A DNA stretch of 64,000 nucleotides from assembly GCF_001457035.1 (NCBI RefSeq), contig NZ_KQ758620.1, forward strand, positions 347,598 to 411,597, in the 5' to 3' direction. Below, piece after piece: positions 45,105-57,654 of this stretch. The notes beneath the pieces are model-generated. The model worked only from the letters and a program-made list of their open reading frames with translations, did not search any database and was not told where the DNA came from. The translations under genes were made by a program, and so were the position numbers. Every line of letters starts with the position of its first letter. Positions within the stretch are counted from its first letter, which is position 1. The stretch comes from Fictibacillus enclensis (GTDB taxonomy: Bacteria > Bacillota > Bacilli > Bacillales > Fictibacillaceae).

Positions 45105-46847
45105 TTAACGCATAATCGAAGGAAAGAGTATGACTTTCTTTTTCACATCGTATAATCCAAGCTGTGTAATGCGGACATACGGAAGATGTGTAGATGAAAA
45201 AAACAGCAGGCTGTAGATTGGATCTTCAAACGCATAGCCGCGTTTTCGGAGTTCAGATGTTAATTTTTTCTCTTCCTCTATTAGTTCTTCGACCGCAAGC
45301 GGAGACATTCCTCCCGCGATGGGGAGCTTGATCTCACTTACAACGCTTCGATCTTCAACTAGAACGATGCCGCCTTTCATTTCCTTGATGCGATTGAAAG
45401 CTGCAAGCATATCACGCTTGCTTTTTCCGATTAAAAGGATGTCTCCTGTGCTGGAGTACGAGCTTGCAAATCCCGATACACTCGTGGCAAATCCTTTGAG
45501 AAGCGTGTTCACTCTCCATTTGCCCTTTTTGTCCACCAGCATGAAAAAGCACTCATCATGATCATCATCGAGCTTTTCAGCCGTTGGATTGAGAGAAATA
45601 TGATACGGCTTCGTAATAACAGAGTTCACCATATCAATTCCGGCCAGTGAGCTGAACTGAAAATCCTTCAGCGTTAAATCCCAGTTCAAATCAAGAGGAC
45701 CCATTCCATAATCGTTCCATGGGAATGAAGATCTCTCCTTCCCAGCTTTGCCGTCCCGCTTGATCCATTGTCCTTTCGCCAGCACGGCCTCAGGATTTGG
45801 ATGCTGCACAGCGTCGAGAATGTTAAGATGAGCCACTCTTCCCGGTGCGACCATTCCGAGTATATGCTCCTTGCCGTAATATCTTGCTATGTTATAGGAT
45901 GCCATCTTATAAGCATCAATCGGGTCAATTCCTTCTTCAAGCGCAATGGAAATCATTTTATCCGTCACACCCTCTTCATAAAAAGCAGGTGTGGAGCCAT
46001 CTGTTGTAAAAATCACACGGTCAAATTGAGCCGCACCAATCTCTTTCATTTCCCTTAGGATTTGACGAAGATCCGGGCGAATGGATGAATACCTTAGTGA
46101 CGTGGTCAGCCCGAGATTCAGTCTCATCATGGCCTCTTCCCCTGTCATCGCCTCATGGTCACAATCCACTCCGAGAAGAGCCATTTGCGTGAGGGTTTTC
46201 TCAGAAGCTCCCGGCAGATGCCCTTCCACCCTTTTTCCTGCTCTTCGGGTTTCACGCATGTAATGCAGCAGGTTATCATCTCCCTGCATGACTTTAGGCC
46301 AGCTGGTTAGTTCTCCCCCCTGAATGACATACGGAGAAGACAGCATTTTTTTCACATTGCTCAATGAGAAGAGCGCATCTTCATTTAACAGCTCAGACTG
46401 TGAATCAAATCGGCACCACCAATAATAGGTATAAGGCAGTTTATTGATGTCCTCCATAAGAGAAAGCGCTTTCGTAATTGGCGTCGATAAAAAAAGTTTG
46501 AGGTTGTCGCAGATGAATGTGGTTGTGCCGCGAACCGACGCATAATCACCCAACGTCTGGGGATTATATAATTGAAACGGGTGTGCATGCGGTTCAATAT
46601 ATCCGGGCACAACATATTTTCCGTCCAGCTCCACCATTTCTGTGCCGGTGGTCTCTTGGGGCAGGTTGTCCCCCACATATACAATGCGGTTATCGTAGAT
46701 CCATATATTTGCTTTAGTCCAGCAATGCCGGGCAGTATTTAAATACGTTGCATTCTTCAGTACCATGGTGGGAGCCAATTCGCCGAGAATAACGGCCTGA
46801 TGACGGCGCAATTCCACCTTTGACCAAAATAAAATCTGGTTAGACAT
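45105..46847 (-). CDS. yerA: Adenine deaminase-family metallohydrolase YerA
   Basis: The 580-residue amidohydrolase equals B. subtilis YerA in length. YVVPGYIEPHAHPFQL gives the HxH zinc motif (near 88-90), EGHLPG and CDHEAMTGEEAM follow, and a DGSTPAFYEEG segment near 290 gives the Asp. Adenine deaminases of this type convert adenine to hypoxanthine, or are diverged. Context next to the purine operon supports purine salvage. AAAGGTG precedes the ATG. Confidence 0.9.
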   Translation of the reverse strand: MSNQILFWSKVELRRHQAVILGELAPTMVLKNATYLNTARHCWTKANIWIYDNRIVYVGDNLPQETTGTEMVELDGKYVVPGYIEPHAHPFQLYNPQTLGDYASVRGTTTFICDNLKLFLSTPITKALSLMEDINKLPYTYYWWCRFDSQSELLNEDALFSLSNVKKMLSSPYVIQGGELTSWPKVMQGDDNLLHYMRETRRAGKRVEGHLPGASEKTLTQMALLGVDCDHEAMTGEEAMMRLNLGLTTSLRYSSIRPDLRQILREMKEIGAAQFDRVIFTTDGSTPAFYEEGVTDKMISIALEEGIDPIDAYKMASYNIARYYGKEHILGMVAPGRVAHLNILDAVQHPNPEAVLAKGQWIKRDGKAGKERSSFPWNDYGMGPLDLNWDLTLKDFQFSSLAGIDMVNSVITKPYHISLNPTAEKLDDDHDECFFMLVDKKGKWRVNTLLKGFATSVSGFASSYSSTGDILLIGKSKRDMLAAFNRIKEMKGGIVLVEDRSVVSEIKLPIAGGMSPLAVEELIEEEKKLTSELRKRGYAFEDPIYSLLFFSSTHLPYVRITQLGLYDVKKKVILFPSIMR

Positions 46848-46967
46848 GTGCTTGTTTCACCTTTTTCTCTGTAAGTTACATTTTCTCAAGGATACCATAC
46901 ATTTGCGCTGAATGTGTGTCATAACTCCAAACACTTGAAATTCATTACAGAAAGGAAAATCACTGCT

Positions 46968-47228
46968 ATGAAACAGAATATCGGAATCCTCAACGCCATG
47001 ATCCGCATTGTTTGCGGGTTAACCATGCTTGCCATGTTAACTGCCAAATACACCCGTAAACCATGGAAAGGTTCGTACGTATTCATGATGACCCTTGCCG
47101 CCATGAAAGTCGCCGAGGGCATCCTCCGCTATTGTCCGGTCACCGAAATGGTCAAACAAGGCTCCGAGCTGAAAGACATGGACCTCAATGACATCACCAA
47201 AGAAGGCAACCCGATTAACCCGAGCTAA
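46968..47228 (+). CDS. DUF2892-family membrane protein
   Basis: From ATG 46968 the 86-residue protein has two hydrophobic segments (GILNAMIRIVCGLTMLAMLTAK and GSYVFMMTLAAMKVAEGIL) around RYCPVTEMV, the DUF2892 (YgaP C-terminal-like) signature with one Cys. AAAGGAAA lies about 12 bases upstream. It is a small inner-membrane protein of unknown role. Confidence 0.75.
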   Translation: MKQNIGILNAMIRIVCGLTMLAMLTAKYTRKPWKGSYVFMMTLAAMKVAEGILRYCPVTEMVKQGSELKDMDLNDITKEGNPINPS

Positions 47229-47297
47229 ATCTCACATTCCCAAGCGGTTATAAAATTATTGCTTAGAGAGTCTCCTGCAAAAAATCTTCATTGAAGA

Positions 47298-47582
47298 GTT
47301 GATTGGAGTGCAAGGTGCGAGACTCCTCGAAAATGAACACCACATTTTCTTCGTGCGATGTATCGCTGCTGAAGCGTTCCTTGTCCTGAGGGAAAAGCGG
47401 GACAGCTGAGACCAGGAAGGCGCTTGCGCCGGCAGGAAGGCGCTTGCGCCGGCAGGAAGGCGCTTGCGCCGGCAGGAAGGCGCTTGCGCCGGCAGGAAGG
47501 CGCTTGCGCCGGTAGGAAGGCGTTCCGCCGTAGGGCTCAGCGCCCGCCCTCGGAAACCGAGCATCCTGTAGCGTAAATCAAC
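47298..47582. repeat. Inverted-repeat element with six 20-bp tandem units
   Basis: The ends GTTGATT (47298) and AATCAAC (47576) are inverted repeats, and a nested pair GCTGAG (47405) and CTCAGC (47536) flanks a tandem array. Units of 20 bp (GGAAGGCGCTTGCGCCGGCA) start at 47415, 47435, 47455, 47475 and 47495, with a degenerate sixth at 47515. Each unit holds GGCG-CTTG-CGCC, a self-pairing stem. The overall sequence resembles a repeat common in Bacillaceae intergenic regions (recollection, not a search). No transposase. Confidence 0.72.
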
Positions 47583-47605
47583 TACCCACATCAACTAAAA
47601 ATGCA

Positions 47606-47638
47606 TACAAAAAAACTCCCCTTGATTGGGGAGTTTTC
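47606..47638 (-). terminator. Terminator of the purine operon
   Basis: AAACTCCCC / GGGGAGTTTT stem with T-run on the minus strand, beyond purD. It lies inside the ribosome-site region of the plus-strand 33-residue gene's upstream sequence. Confidence 0.85.
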
Positions 47639-47655
47639 TGCAAGGAGGGACAGCT

Positions 47656-49027
<1,372 letters not shown>

Positions 49028-50566
49028 TTAATGTTTGAAGTGGCGTACGCCGGTAAATACCATGGCGATGCCGTATTCGTCTGCCTTTTTGATGGAATCT
49101 TCATCTTTAACCGATCCGCCTGGCTGGATGATGGCAGTGATTCCTGCTTTCGCTGCGGCTTCGACGGTATCGTCCATTGGGAAAAAGGCATCTGATCCAA
49201 GGGCGCTTCCCTGTGCTTTTTCTCCTGCCTGTTCAATCGCAATATTTGCCGCGCCGACACGGTTCATCTGTCCGGCACCGACACCGATGGTCATTTGATC
49301 CTTTGTTAGAACAATCGCATTGGATTTAATGTGCTTAACCACTTTCCATGCGAGTTTTAGATCTTCCCATTCTTTTTCGGTCGGCTCACGCTTCGTTGGC
49401 ACGGAGATGTTGGCTTGATCCAGACCGTAAGCATCCTCGTCCTGAACAAGAAGGCCGCCGCGGACGGTAGTCAGCTTTTTCTCCTGCTTTTTATCTTCAC
49501 CGAGCTCCAATGTAAGGAGACGGATGTTTTTCTTTTTTGTTAAAATTTCTTTCGCTTCTGTGCTGAACGATGGTGCAATGACGATTTCAAGGAAAATCTC
49601 GCTCATTTTTTGCGCTGCCGCTGCGTTGATTTCCACGTTGGATGCGATGATGCCGCCAAAAATAGAGATCGGATCGGCTTCAAACGCTCTCGCGAACGCT
49701 TCTTCTACAGAGCTGCCTGTGCCGACTCCGCACGGATTCATGTGTTTAACAGCCACAACAGCCGGATCTGAAAATTCGCGAACGATTTGAAGAGCTGCAT
49801 CCGCATCATTGATGTTGTTGTAGGAAAGCTCTTTGCCATGAAGCTGTTCAGCCTGGGCAATCGATGTTTTCGTGCCAAGCGGCGCTTTGTAAAATGCTGC
49901 CTTTTGGTGTGGGTTCTCCCCATAGCGAAGATCCTGTTTCTTTTCGTAGGTAACCGTGAAAGATTCCGGGTTCTCCTCTTCCACCATGTTGGTGAGGTAT
50001 TCTGCGATCAGCGCGTCGTAAGCCGCTGTGTGACGGAATGTCTTTGCCGCAAGCTTTTTGCGTGTTTCATCCGACACCTGATTGTTTTGCTGAACTTCTT
50101 CCAGCACTTTGGAGTAATCTGCAGGATCTACGACAACCGTTACATACGCATGGTTTTTCGCAGCCGAGCGAAGCATGCTTGGCCCACCGATATCAATATT
50201 TTCAATGGCATCTTCAAACGCTACATTTTCCTTTGCGATGGTTTCTTTAAACGGATAAAGGTTAACCACAACAAGATCGATCGGGGAGATGCCGTTCTCC
50301 TCCATTTGCTGAACGTGGCTCTCATTGTCGCGAACCGCAAGAAGGCCGCCGTGAATCATCGGATGAAGTGTTTTTACACGTCCGTCCATGATTTCCGGAA
50401 AGCCTGTTACTTCAGATATACCGGTTACCTTAACACCAGCTTCCTGCAATGCCTTGCTTGTTCCCCCAGTGGAGATGATTTCCACGCCTTGTTCGGCCAG
50501 CGCCTGAACAAAAGGAACCAACCCTTCTTTATTGGAAACTGACACTAATGCTCGTTTGATGCTCAA
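49028..50566 (-). CDS. purH: Bifunctional AICAR transformylase / IMP cyclohydrolase
   Basis: From a TTG at 50566 (AGGAGG ahead) the protein has 512 residues. The N-terminal MGS-like cyclohydrolase has STGGTSKAL and [15 protein letters not shown]; the transformylase part has the [16 protein letters not shown] and PGGSVKD motifs. It does the last two steps of IMP synthesis. It overlaps purN by 4 bp. Confidence 0.96.
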   Translation of the reverse strand: MSIKRALVSVSNKEGLVPFVQALAEQGVEIISTGGTSKALQEAGVKVTGISEVTGFPEIMDGRVKTLHPMIHGGLLAVRDNESHVQQMEENGISPIDLVVVNLYPFKETIAKENVAFEDAIENIDIGGPSMLRSAAKNHAYVTVVVDPADYSKVLEEVQQNNQVSDETRKKLAAKTFRHTAAYDALIAEYLTNMVEEENPESFTVTYEKKQDLRYGENPHQKAAFYKAPLGTKTSIAQAEQLHGKELSYNNINDADAALQIVREFSDPAVVAVKHMNPCGVGTGSSVEEAFARAFEADPISIFGGIIASNVEINAAAAQKMSEIFLEIVIAPSFSTEAKEILTKKKNIRLLTLELGEDKKQEKKLTTVRGGLLVQDEDAYGLDQANISVPTKREPTEKEWEDLKLAWKVVKHIKSNAIVLTKDQMTIGVGAGQMNRVGAANIAIEQAGEKAQGSALGSDAFFPMDDTVEAAAKAGITAIIQPGGSVKDEDSIKKADEYGIAMVFTGVRHFKH

Positions 50567-51153
50567 AATGATACGCCTCCTACTTTCTCTTGGTTGAATA
50601 GCTGTTGCAGCACACTTGGAAACAATTGATGCTCGACCTGCTGAATCCGCTCCTGCAGTGTCTCTCTTGTATCCTCTTTTTTAATCGCTACCGTTTTCTG
50701 TGCGATGATTGGACCTGTATCCATACCACTGTCCACGAAATGTACGGTTACACCGGTTACTTCTGCCTTTGCGTCGAGAGCCTGTCCGACCGCATCCTTG
50801 CCCGGAAATGCCGGCAAGAGCGAAGGATGGATGTTAACGATACGCCCTTCATATTCAGACAGCAATGTAGAACCAATCAGACGCATGTAACCCGCAAGCA
50901 CGATAAATTCTATGTTTCTGTCCTTCAGCTGTTTTAAAATTTCCGTTTCGAACGCTGTTTTTGTTTCATACTCTTTTGGATAAAACGCAAACGTTTCCGT
51001 TCCTGACTGTTCAGCACGCTCTACTACGCGCGCGCCGGGCTTGTCGCAAACCAGAAGCGAGACGTTCGCTTCCAGTTTCTTTTCATTGATGGCGTCGATG
51101 ATCGCCTGGAAATTCGAGCCGCTTCCTGATGCGAAGATAGCGATTTTCTTCAT
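50563..51153 (-). CDS. purN: Phosphoribosylglycinamide formyltransferase
   Basis: The 196-residue folate-dependent GAR transformylase has [15 protein letters not shown] at the start, [13 protein letters not shown] near 87, and [20 protein letters not shown] (catalytic Asn-His), then [13 protein letters not shown]. It starts 4 bp inside the purM stop. Step 3 of the pathway. Confidence 0.96.
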   Translation of the reverse strand: MKKIAIFASGSGSNFQAIIDAINEKKLEANVSLLVCDKPGARVVERAEQSGTETFAFYPKEYETKTAFETEILKQLKDRNIEFIVLAGYMRLIGSTLLSEYEGRIVNIHPSLLPAFPGKDAVGQALDAKAEVTGVTVHFVDSGMDTGPIIAQKTVAIKKEDTRETLQERIQQVEHQLFPSVLQQLFNQEKVGGVSF

Positions 51154-52190
51154 TTCAGCTCACCGCCGCCAAAGTGGACACCTTCGCCCGTTTTCACGCG
51201 GCCGATGACAAACGCCTTTTCCCCGTCATTTTCGAGTGACTTGATCACATCAAAAGATTCCTCATAATCGACAGCAAGCACCATCCCAATCCCCATGTTG
51301 AACGTAGTGAACATTTCTTTTCTTCCGATGTTTCCTGTTTGTTCAATGGTTTCAAAGATAGCGGGAACCGGCCATGAACCGTAATCCACTTCTGCTGCAA
51401 GTCCTTCCGGAAGCATACGCGGAATATTTTCCTCAAATCCGCCGCCCGTAATATGAGCTGCGCCGTGTACTTGATAGTTTTTAAAGACATTAAGCAACGG
51501 TTTTACATAAATGCGTGTTGGAGCCAGCAGCTCTTCGCCCAATGTTTTTCCATCCGTTCCAAAGCTGCCGTCCAAATCCAGCTGGCCTGATTCCAGAAGA
51601 GCTTTGCGGACGAGGGAATAGCCGTTGCTGTGGATGCCATTGGAGGCAAGCCCGATAAGAACGTCTCCTTCTTTTACAAGGTCAGGGTGAATGAGTTTGG
51701 ATTTTTCTGCAGCGCCGACCGAAAAGCCGGCAAGATCATAATCACCATTGCTGTACATGCCTGGCATTTCTGCCGTTTCTCCACCAATCAGGGCACAGCC
51801 TGCCTGCTCACATCCGTCGGCCACCCCTTTGACGATATCCTCAATTTTCACAGGATCCAGCTTTCCGCATGCGATGTAATCCAGGAAGTACAGCGGCTCG
51901 GCTCCCTGTGCAACGATATCGTTCACGCACATCGCCACAGCGTCCACTCCAATGGTATCATGTTTATCCATCATGATTGCGACCATAAGCTTTGTGCCCA
52001 CTCCGTCCGTACCGGAAATCAGAACCGGCTCCTTGTACGGCAGATTGGACAAGTCAAACATTGCCCCAAAGCCGCCAAGGCCTGCCATGACTTCAGGACG
52101 GCGTGTACGCAATGCGTGCTTCTTGATTCTGTCTACCGCCTCGTAACCCGCTTCAATATCCACTCCGGCCTGTCTATATGCCTCTGCCAT
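51150..52190 (-). CDS. purM: Phosphoribosylformylglycinamidine cyclo-ligase
   Basis: From ATG 52190 (GGGAGG ahead) the protein has 346 residues: GFGAMFDL near 40, [13 protein letters not shown] near 58, [11 protein letters not shown] near 145 and [15 protein letters not shown] near 235. It closes the imidazole ring of AIR. The frame extends upstream into purF but that part is not conserved. Confidence 0.96.
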   Translation of the reverse strand: MAEAYRQAGVDIEAGYEAVDRIKKHALRTRRPEVMAGLGGFGAMFDLSNLPYKEPVLISGTDGVGTKLMVAIMMDKHDTIGVDAVAMCVNDIVAQGAEPLYFLDYIACGKLDPVKIEDIVKGVADGCEQAGCALIGGETAEMPGMYSNGDYDLAGFSVGAAEKSKLIHPDLVKEGDVLIGLASNGIHSNGYSLVRKALLESGQLDLDGSFGTDGKTLGEELLAPTRIYVKPLLNVFKNYQVHGAAHITGGGFEENIPRMLPEGLAAEVDYGSWPVPAIFETIEQTGNIGRKEMFTTFNMGIGMVLAVDYEESFDVIKSLENDGEKAFVIGRVKTGEGVHFGGGELK

Positions 52191-52213
52191 TGTATTTCCT
52201 CCCTTTTTTGCCA

Positions 52214-53632
52214 TTACACCATTTCTTTTTCGTACGGAAGCACGGTATCCGGATAAATCTCTGTTGGATACTTCCCGGTAAAGCAAGCCAGGCACTGTCC
52301 GTTATTCGGATCGCCGTCCGGGCGTCCGATGCCTCTCAATAATCCTTCAGGTGATAAGAAGGCTAATGAATCTGCTCCGATAATGTCTCTGATTTCCTCT
52401 ACCGAGTGATTGGAGGCGATCAATTCAGCACGCTCGGATGTATCAATGCCGTAGTAGCACGGATGAGCAATCGGAGGCGCTGTAATCCGCACATGCACTT
52501 CAGTTGCTCCTGCTGCACGCAGCATTTTCACGATTCTGCGGCTCGTTGTTCCGCGGACGATGGAGTCATCGACCATCACCACGCGTTTGCCTTCGACGAT
52601 TCCCCGTACAGGGGACAGCTTCATTTTCACACCAAGCTCCCGCAATTCCTGTGAAGGCTGGATGAATGTCCGGCCCACATAACGGTTTTTGATCAAGCCG
52701 ATTTCGTATGGAATGCCTGATGCTTCGGCATAGCCGATCGCGGCTGAAATACTGGAGTCCGGAACCCCTGTCACGACATCCGCTTCAACTGGAGCTTCAC
52801 GGTACAATTCTTTTCCAAGGTTCTTTCTGGCACTGTGAACGTTCACCTGGTCGATGTTGCTGTCAGGCCGTGAAAAATAAATATATTCCATGGAACAAAT
52901 CGAACGGTTCGTCGGTGAAGAAAAACGGTCCGCTGTCATTCCATTATCGTCAATAATCAAAAGTTCTCCCGGTTTCACATCGCGAAGATACTCTGCACCC
53001 ACCACGTCAAAGGCACAGGTTTCGGAAGCCACCACATAAGCATCTCCCAGCATGCCAATGGAAAGCGGACGCAAACCGTTTGGGTCTAGAGCGACCATCA
53101 GCTTTTCCTCGGTCATGATGACAAAGGCATAAGCCCCTTTCAGCATAGTAAGGGCATTTCTTACCTGATCCTTGAGATCCATATAACCGCTGCGCTTGAT
53201 CAGATGGGCCAAAACTTCCGTATCAGATGTCGTCTGAAAAATGCTTCCTTGTGCTTCGAGCTGGTGTTTCAGCGCGTTCGCGTTCACAAGGTTTCCGTTA
53301 TGTGCAACGGCAAGGCTTGACGTTTGTGAGCGGAAAAGCAGGGGCTGAACATTTGCATATTCATTGCCCCCTGCTGTGGAATAGCGCACATGGCCGATGG
53401 CCGCATGCCCTGTCATTCCTTCAAGTTCTCCGCGGCTGAACACCTCGGTAACAAGCCCATGTCCTTTGTGCATTTTCAACTTTTCACCGTCTGTTACAAC
53501 AATTCCTGCGCCTTCCTGTCCTCTGTGCTGAAGGCTGTGCAACCCGTAATAGGTGAGCTGGGCAGCATCCTGATGTCCCCAGATTCCAAACACACCACAT
53601 TCTTCGTTTAAGCCTTTGATGTCAGCAAGCAT
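52214..53632 (-). CDS. purF: Amidophosphoribosyltransferase
   Basis: From ATG 53632 (AAAGGAGCC ahead) the proenzyme has 472 residues. An 11-residue leader ([11 protein letters not shown]) is cut so Cys12 becomes the nucleophile. GVPDSS and [17 protein letters not shown] (PRPP loop) follow. Four Cys for a 4Fe-4S cluster are visible: CAFDVVG, CYYGID and CLACFTG (two). It is the committed step of purine synthesis. Confidence 0.96.
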   Translation of the reverse strand: MLADIKGLNEECGVFGIWGHQDAAQLTYYGLHSLQHRGQEGAGIVVTDGEKLKMHKGHGLVTEVFSRGELEGMTGHAAIGHVRYSTAGGNEYANVQPLLFRSQTSSLAVAHNGNLVNANALKHQLEAQGSIFQTTSDTEVLAHLIKRSGYMDLKDQVRNALTMLKGAYAFVIMTEEKLMVALDPNGLRPLSIGMLGDAYVVASETCAFDVVGAEYLRDVKPGELLIIDDNGMTADRFSSPTNRSICSMEYIYFSRPDSNIDQVNVHSARKNLGKELYREAPVEADVVTGVPDSSISAAIGYAEASGIPYEIGLIKNRYVGRTFIQPSQELRELGVKMKLSPVRGIVEGKRVVMVDDSIVRGTTSRRIVKMLRAAGATEVHVRITAPPIAHPCYYGIDTSERAELIASNHSVEEIRDIIGADSLAFLSPEGLLRGIGRPDGDPNNGQCLACFTGKYPTEIYPDTVLPYEKEMV

Positions 53633-55836
53633 GGTATGGCTCCTTTCCAAGCCGAATGAAGTTCATCGTAAGTTGCGGCCAGCACTTCTTCATTTTCATG
53701 GTCGATGCGCAGAACCGCGTTATCCGTTACAAATCCGATCTGTTTCGCGTCTTCGTTCATTGATTCAAACGCTTTGGCGTTTTCCGGTTTTACTGAAACA
53801 AGGAAGCGTGATTGGGTTTCGCTGTAAAGGGCTGAAACAAGGTCTCCCTCAAGCTCAACGGAAGCCCCTGTATTGCCGTTCATCATGCTTTCGGCAAGCG
53901 CAACAGCCAATCCGCCCTCTGCTACGTCATGTGCAGATTCCACAAGTCCGTTCTGAATCGCTTCTAGCAATTGCTTCTGGCGTTTGACTTCCGTTTCAAG
54001 ATTCAACGCCGGTGCTTTTCCTGAAATTTTGCCAAGCTGCATTTTTTGCAGCTCGCTTCCGCCAAACTCCTGATGGGTTTCACCAATCACATAGATCAGA
54101 TCTCCCGGTGTTTTAAAGTATTGGGTTGTAATATGGTCAAGGTGATGTACGAGTCCAACCATCCCGATCACAGGCGTCGGATACACGGCCACACCGTTCG
54201 TTTCATTATAAAGAGATACGTTTCCGCCGATAACCGGTGTGCTTAGCGTGCGGCATGCTTCACTCATTCCGTCCGTGGATTTTTCCAGCTGCCAGAAGAT
54301 TTCCGGCTTTTCCGGATTTCCGTAGTTCAGGCAGTCCGTAATGGCAAGCGGTTCAGCACCGGAACAAACGAGGTTTCTCGCTGCTTCTGCCACTGCAATC
54401 TTTCCGCCGGTTTCCGGATCAAGGTAGAGATAGCGTGAGTTACAGTCAGTTGTCATCGCTAGTGCCTTATCCGTTTCACGGATGCGGATAACAGCGGCAT
54501 CCGATCCCGGAGGCACGACCGTGTTCGTGCGAACCATATAGTCATACTGGTCAAATACCCACGATTTGCTCGCGATCGTCGGCTGTGATAACAGCTCCAG
54601 AAGCGTTTCCTTTTTGCTTTCTACTGTTGGAACGAACGCTTCCTCGTTTTGAAACTGTGAAAACATCTCGGGTTCCTTGGATGGCTTATGATAAACCGGT
54701 GCTTCTTCTGCAAGTGCATCAACCGGAACATCGGCGACGACTTCGCCGTGATGAAGAAGGCGAAGCTGTTTTTCTTCAATAACCGTACCAACGACTACTG
54801 CTTCAAGACCCCATTTTTCAAAAATATCAATGGCTTCCTGTTCTCTGCCTTTTTGCATAACGATCAACATACGTTCCTGAGATTCAGATAGCATCATTTC
54901 GTAAGCGGTCATGTTCAATTCACGCTGCGGCACAAGGTCAAGGTTCATCTCGATTCCCATTCCTGCTTTACTTGCCATCTCAGCGGATGAGCTGGTAAGG
55001 CCGGCTGCTCCCATGTCCTGGATACCAACAAGAGCATCACAGTTCTGAATCAGCTCAAGGCACGCTTCAAGCAATAACTTTTCCATGAACGGATCGCCCA
55101 CCTGAACGGCAGGGCGCTTCTCCTCAGAAGCTTCGGTCAATTCCTCGGAGGCGAAAGTCGCCCCGTGGATTCCGTCGCGTCCTGTTCTTGCTCCAACATA
55201 CATAACCGAGTTGCCAGCGCCTTTTGCCTGTCCTTTTTGGATGTCCTTGTGGTCGATCAAGCCCACACACATCGCGTTGACAAGAGGATTTCCGTCGTAG
55301 GAAGCGTCAAACTGAACTTCGCCCCCAACGGTTGGAATCCCGATACAGTTGCCGTAGCCTGCGATCCCGGCTACCACTTCTTCAAACAAATATTTCACGC
55401 GAGAAGACGTCAATTCGCCAAAACGAAGCGAGTTTAACAGCGCAACCGGGCGCGCACCCATGGAAAAGATGTCACGGATGATGCCGCCCACTCCTGTGGC
55501 TGCACCCTGGTACGGTTCAATCGCAGATGGGTGGTTGTGACTTTCAATTTTGAAAACAACTGCCTGGCCATCGCCGATGTCTACTACTCCGGCTCCTTCT
55601 CCTGGTCCTTGAAGCACGCGTTCTCCATCCACCGGGAACTTTCGAAGCACCGGCTTGGAGTTTTTATATGAACAATGCTCACTCCACATGACCGAGAACA
55701 ATCCGGTCTCCGTCCAGTTCGGAAGGCGGCCGATGATGGATTGGACCAGCCCAAACTCCTCGTCATTCAAGCCCATTTCACGATATAATTTTTGCTCCTG
55801 AATTTGCTCTGCAGTCGGCTCATGAAGATAAGACAT
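53608..55836 (-). CDS. purL: Phosphoribosylformylglycinamidine synthase subunit PurL
   Basis: The 742-residue small-type PurL has [55 protein letters not shown] and [10 protein letters not shown] motifs. It works with PurQ and PurS to make FGAM. Its C-terminus overlaps purF's start by some 25 bp and its start overlaps purQ by 17 bp, typical of this tight operon. Confidence 0.96.
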   Translation of the reverse strand: MSYLHEPTAEQIQEQKLYREMGLNDEEFGLVQSIIGRLPNWTETGLFSVMWSEHCSYKNSKPVLRKFPVDGERVLQGPGEGAGVVDIGDGQAVVFKIESHNHPSAIEPYQGAATGVGGIIRDIFSMGARPVALLNSLRFGELTSSRVKYLFEEVVAGIAGYGNCIGIPTVGGEVQFDASYDGNPLVNAMCVGLIDHKDIQKGQAKGAGNSVMYVGARTGRDGIHGATFASEELTEASEEKRPAVQVGDPFMEKLLLEACLELIQNCDALVGIQDMGAAGLTSSSAEMASKAGMGIEMNLDLVPQRELNMTAYEMMLSESQERMLIVMQKGREQEAIDIFEKWGLEAVVVGTVIEEKQLRLLHHGEVVADVPVDALAEEAPVYHKPSKEPEMFSQFQNEEAFVPTVESKKETLLELLSQPTIASKSWVFDQYDYMVRTNTVVPPGSDAAVIRIRETDKALAMTTDCNSRYLYLDPETGGKIAVAEAARNLVCSGAEPLAITDCLNYGNPEKPEIFWQLEKSTDGMSEACRTLSTPVIGGNVSLYNETNGVAVYPTPVIGMVGLVHHLDHITTQYFKTPGDLIYVIGETHQEFGGSELQKMQLGKISGKAPALNLETEVKRQKQLLEAIQNGLVESAHDVAEGGLAVALAESMMNGNTGASVELEGDLVSALYSETQSRFLVSVKPENAKAFESMNEDAKQIGFVTDNAVLRIDHENEEVLAATYDELHSAWKGAIPCLLTSKA

Positions 55837-56503
55837 GGTTTTCCCTCCAGCTTTTTACGATTGATTGAAACAATTTCAGTCCGTCGGCACTGCCCAAAAG
55901 CTCGCTTACCGCGCGCTCCGGATGCGGCATCATGCCAAGCACGTTGCCTTTGGCATTTATGATTCCGGCAATATCCGAAATCGATCCGTTCGGGTTATTT
56001 TTATAGCGGAAAATAATGCGGTTCTCTTCTTCCAGCTGTTTTAGTGTCTCTTCATCACAATAATAGTTTCCTTCGCCGTGAGCGATCGGAATAACAATCT
56101 CTTCGTCCTTCTCATAGGAAGAGCTGAACATGGTTTCGTTGTTTACAACATTTAATGTTTCGGGCTGGCAGATGAATTTCAATGATTCATTCCGGCGCAT
56201 AGCCCCCGGAAGCAATCCGGTTTCTAAGAGAATTTGGAATCCGTTGCAGACGCCAAGAACTGGCTTGCCCGCTTGTGCCGCTTTTTTTACTTCATCCATA
56301 ACATTTGAAAACTGGGCAATGGCTCCTGTGCGAAGGTAATCGCCATACGAGAATCCGCCCGGCAGCAGGATGCCGTCAAAACGGTCGAGATTTTCTTCGT
56401 CATGCCACACGTACTCGGCTTCTGCACCAAGCTCGTCCTTTACGGCGTGAAACATGTCAATGTCACAGTTGGATCCTGGAAAAACAATGACCGCAAACCT
56501 CAC
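55820..56503 (-). CDS. purQ: Phosphoribosylformylglycinamidine synthase, glutaminase subunit PurQ
   Basis: The 227-residue class-I glutaminase has [11 protein letters not shown] at the start, [20 protein letters not shown] with the catalytic Cys near 86, and [12 protein letters not shown] carrying His/Glu. It supplies ammonia to PurL. It overlaps purS by 4 bp. Confidence 0.96.
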   Translation of the reverse strand: MRFAVIVFPGSNCDIDMFHAVKDELGAEAEYVWHDEENLDRFDGILLPGGFSYGDYLRTGAIAQFSNVMDEVKKAAQAGKPVLGVCNGFQILLETGLLPGAMRRNESLKFICQPETLNVVNNETMFSSSYEKDEEIVIPIAHGEGNYYCDEETLKQLEEENRIIFRYKNNPNGSISDIAGIINAKGNVLGMMPHPERAVSELLGSADGLKLFQSIVKSWRENHVLSS

Positions 56504-56754
56504 TTTGCGACAACCTCCTCCACCTCATAGCGGTAATCTTCAATGACCGGGTTGGAAAGCAATTTTTCACACATTTCTCTGACGGATTTGTCTAAATCCT
56601 GAACGCTGTCTTCAATCGTAAGCTCGAGGTATTTACCGATGCGGACATCCTGTACCTCGTTGTACTCCATGCGGTGCAATGAGCCTTTAACCGCTGATCC
56701 CTGTGGATCCAATACGCTTTCTTTCAATGTGACGAATACTTTTACTTTATACAT
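56500..56754 (-). CDS. purS: Phosphoribosylformylglycinamidine synthase subunit PurS
   Basis: The 84-residue small subunit ([20 protein letters not shown], then [13 protein letters not shown]) bridges PurL and PurQ. It overlaps purQ by 4 bp and purC by 8 bp. Confidence 0.95.
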   Translation of the reverse strand: MYKVKVFVTLKESVLDPQGSAVKGSLHRMEYNEVQDVRIGKYLELTIEDSVQDLDKSVREMCEKLLSNPVIEDYRYEVEEVVAK

Positions 56755-57466
56755 GAAGGTTTCCCCCTAAGCGTTCTAAGATTTTTTCATAAGCATCTGT
56801 TAGGCTGCCAAGATCTCGGCGAAATACGTCTTTATCGAGCTTTTCATTCGTTTCACTATCCCAAAGGCGGCACGTATCCGGTGAAATTTCGTCGGCCACC
56901 AGAAGCTCACCTTTGGCATTGGTGCCGAACTCCAGTTTGAAATCTACTAATCTTATATTTTTTTCTGCAAAAAATTGAACAAGAACGGAATTGACCTGAA
57001 GCGCAAGCTCCTTCATTTCTTCAAGCTGCTGTGGAACAGCAAGCTCTAAGGCTGCGATATGGTCGGTGTTAAAAAGAGGATCGCCAAGGTCGTCATTTTT
57101 GTAATAAAATTCGACGATCGGCTTACGCAGAACGTGTCCTTCCGGCAGTCCCGTCCGTTTGGCCAGTGTTCCTGCCACCACGTTACGGACAACCACTTCC
57201 AGTGGAATGATCTCCACATGCTGGACAATCTGTTCGGTTGGAGATTGTTTGGAGATAAAGTGATTTGGAATGTTGTTTTGCTGCAAAAGTGCAAACATCA
57301 GGCTGGTGATCTCGTTGTTCAAGCGGCCTTTTCCATCGATGGTTGCTTTCTTCTCACCGTTAAACGCAGTTGCTGAATCCTTGTACTCCACCCACACGGT
57401 GTTTTTGTCTTCTGTGCTGTAAATCTTCTTCGCCTTTCCCTCATAAAGCAAGGTTTGCTTTTCCAT
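56747..57466 (-). CDS. purC: SAICAR synthase
   Basis: The 239-residue enzyme has LLYEGKAKKIYST, VEYKDSATAFNGEKKATIDGKGRLN and VDFKLEFG with DEISPDTCRLWD. It joins aspartate to CAIR. Its start lies 188 bp after the purB stop, a longer gap than elsewhere in the operon, with structured sequence between. Confidence 0.96.
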   Translation of the reverse strand: MEKQTLLYEGKAKKIYSTEDKNTVWVEYKDSATAFNGEKKATIDGKGRLNNEITSLMFALLQQNNIPNHFISKQSPTEQIVQHVEIIPLEVVVRNVVAGTLAKRTGLPEGHVLRKPIVEFYYKNDDLGDPLFNTDHIAALELAVPQQLEEMKELALQVNSVLVQFFAEKNIRLVDFKLEFGTNAKGELLVADEISPDTCRLWDSETNEKLDKDVFRRDLGSLTDAYEKILERLGGNLHV

Positions 57467-57654
57467 TCAAAATCCCCCTGACATAAGTCGAATTTCATTG
57501 CGAAAATCACGAATATTGAAAAAATAGAAATGCGGTAGTGTCCGTTAAGACCCGACAAGCGTTGGATCTTTTGATCATAAAACGCGATCCAATTCAGCAG
57601 GGTTTCCAGGACGGAACCAATCTGCTTTTCCGTCCTGAATATCCCATTGGTATA
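57467..57654. other. Structured purB-purC intercistronic region
   Basis: This 188-base gap in the operon holds two hairpins: TTGGATC (57562) with GATCCAA (57586), and an arm of about twelve pairs from 57604 to 57639 (TTCAGGACGGAA on the minus strand with TTCCGTCCTG). No T-run follows either, so they look like mRNA processing or stability elements rather than terminators. Confidence 0.55.

Noticed and set aside
47298..47582. Insertion sequence
   Set aside because: Inverted ends are present but there is no transposase and no target-site duplication I can show, so it is listed as a repeat element instead.
47256..47594. Minus-strand frame with repeats rich in Ala, Arg and Pro
   Set aside because: It is generated by the GC-rich 20-bp tandem units and the inverted-repeat element; no ribosome site, no recognisable domain.
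49787..50542. Long plus-strand frame opposite purH (and similar ones at 8888-9607 and 37550-38242)
   Set aside because: They lie opposite highly conserved genes with strong ribosome sites and show no domain; they are complementary-strand shadows.
57604..57639. Terminator between purB and purC
   Set aside because: The stem is strong but there is no T-run on the transcribed strand, and the genes downstream belong to the same operon.
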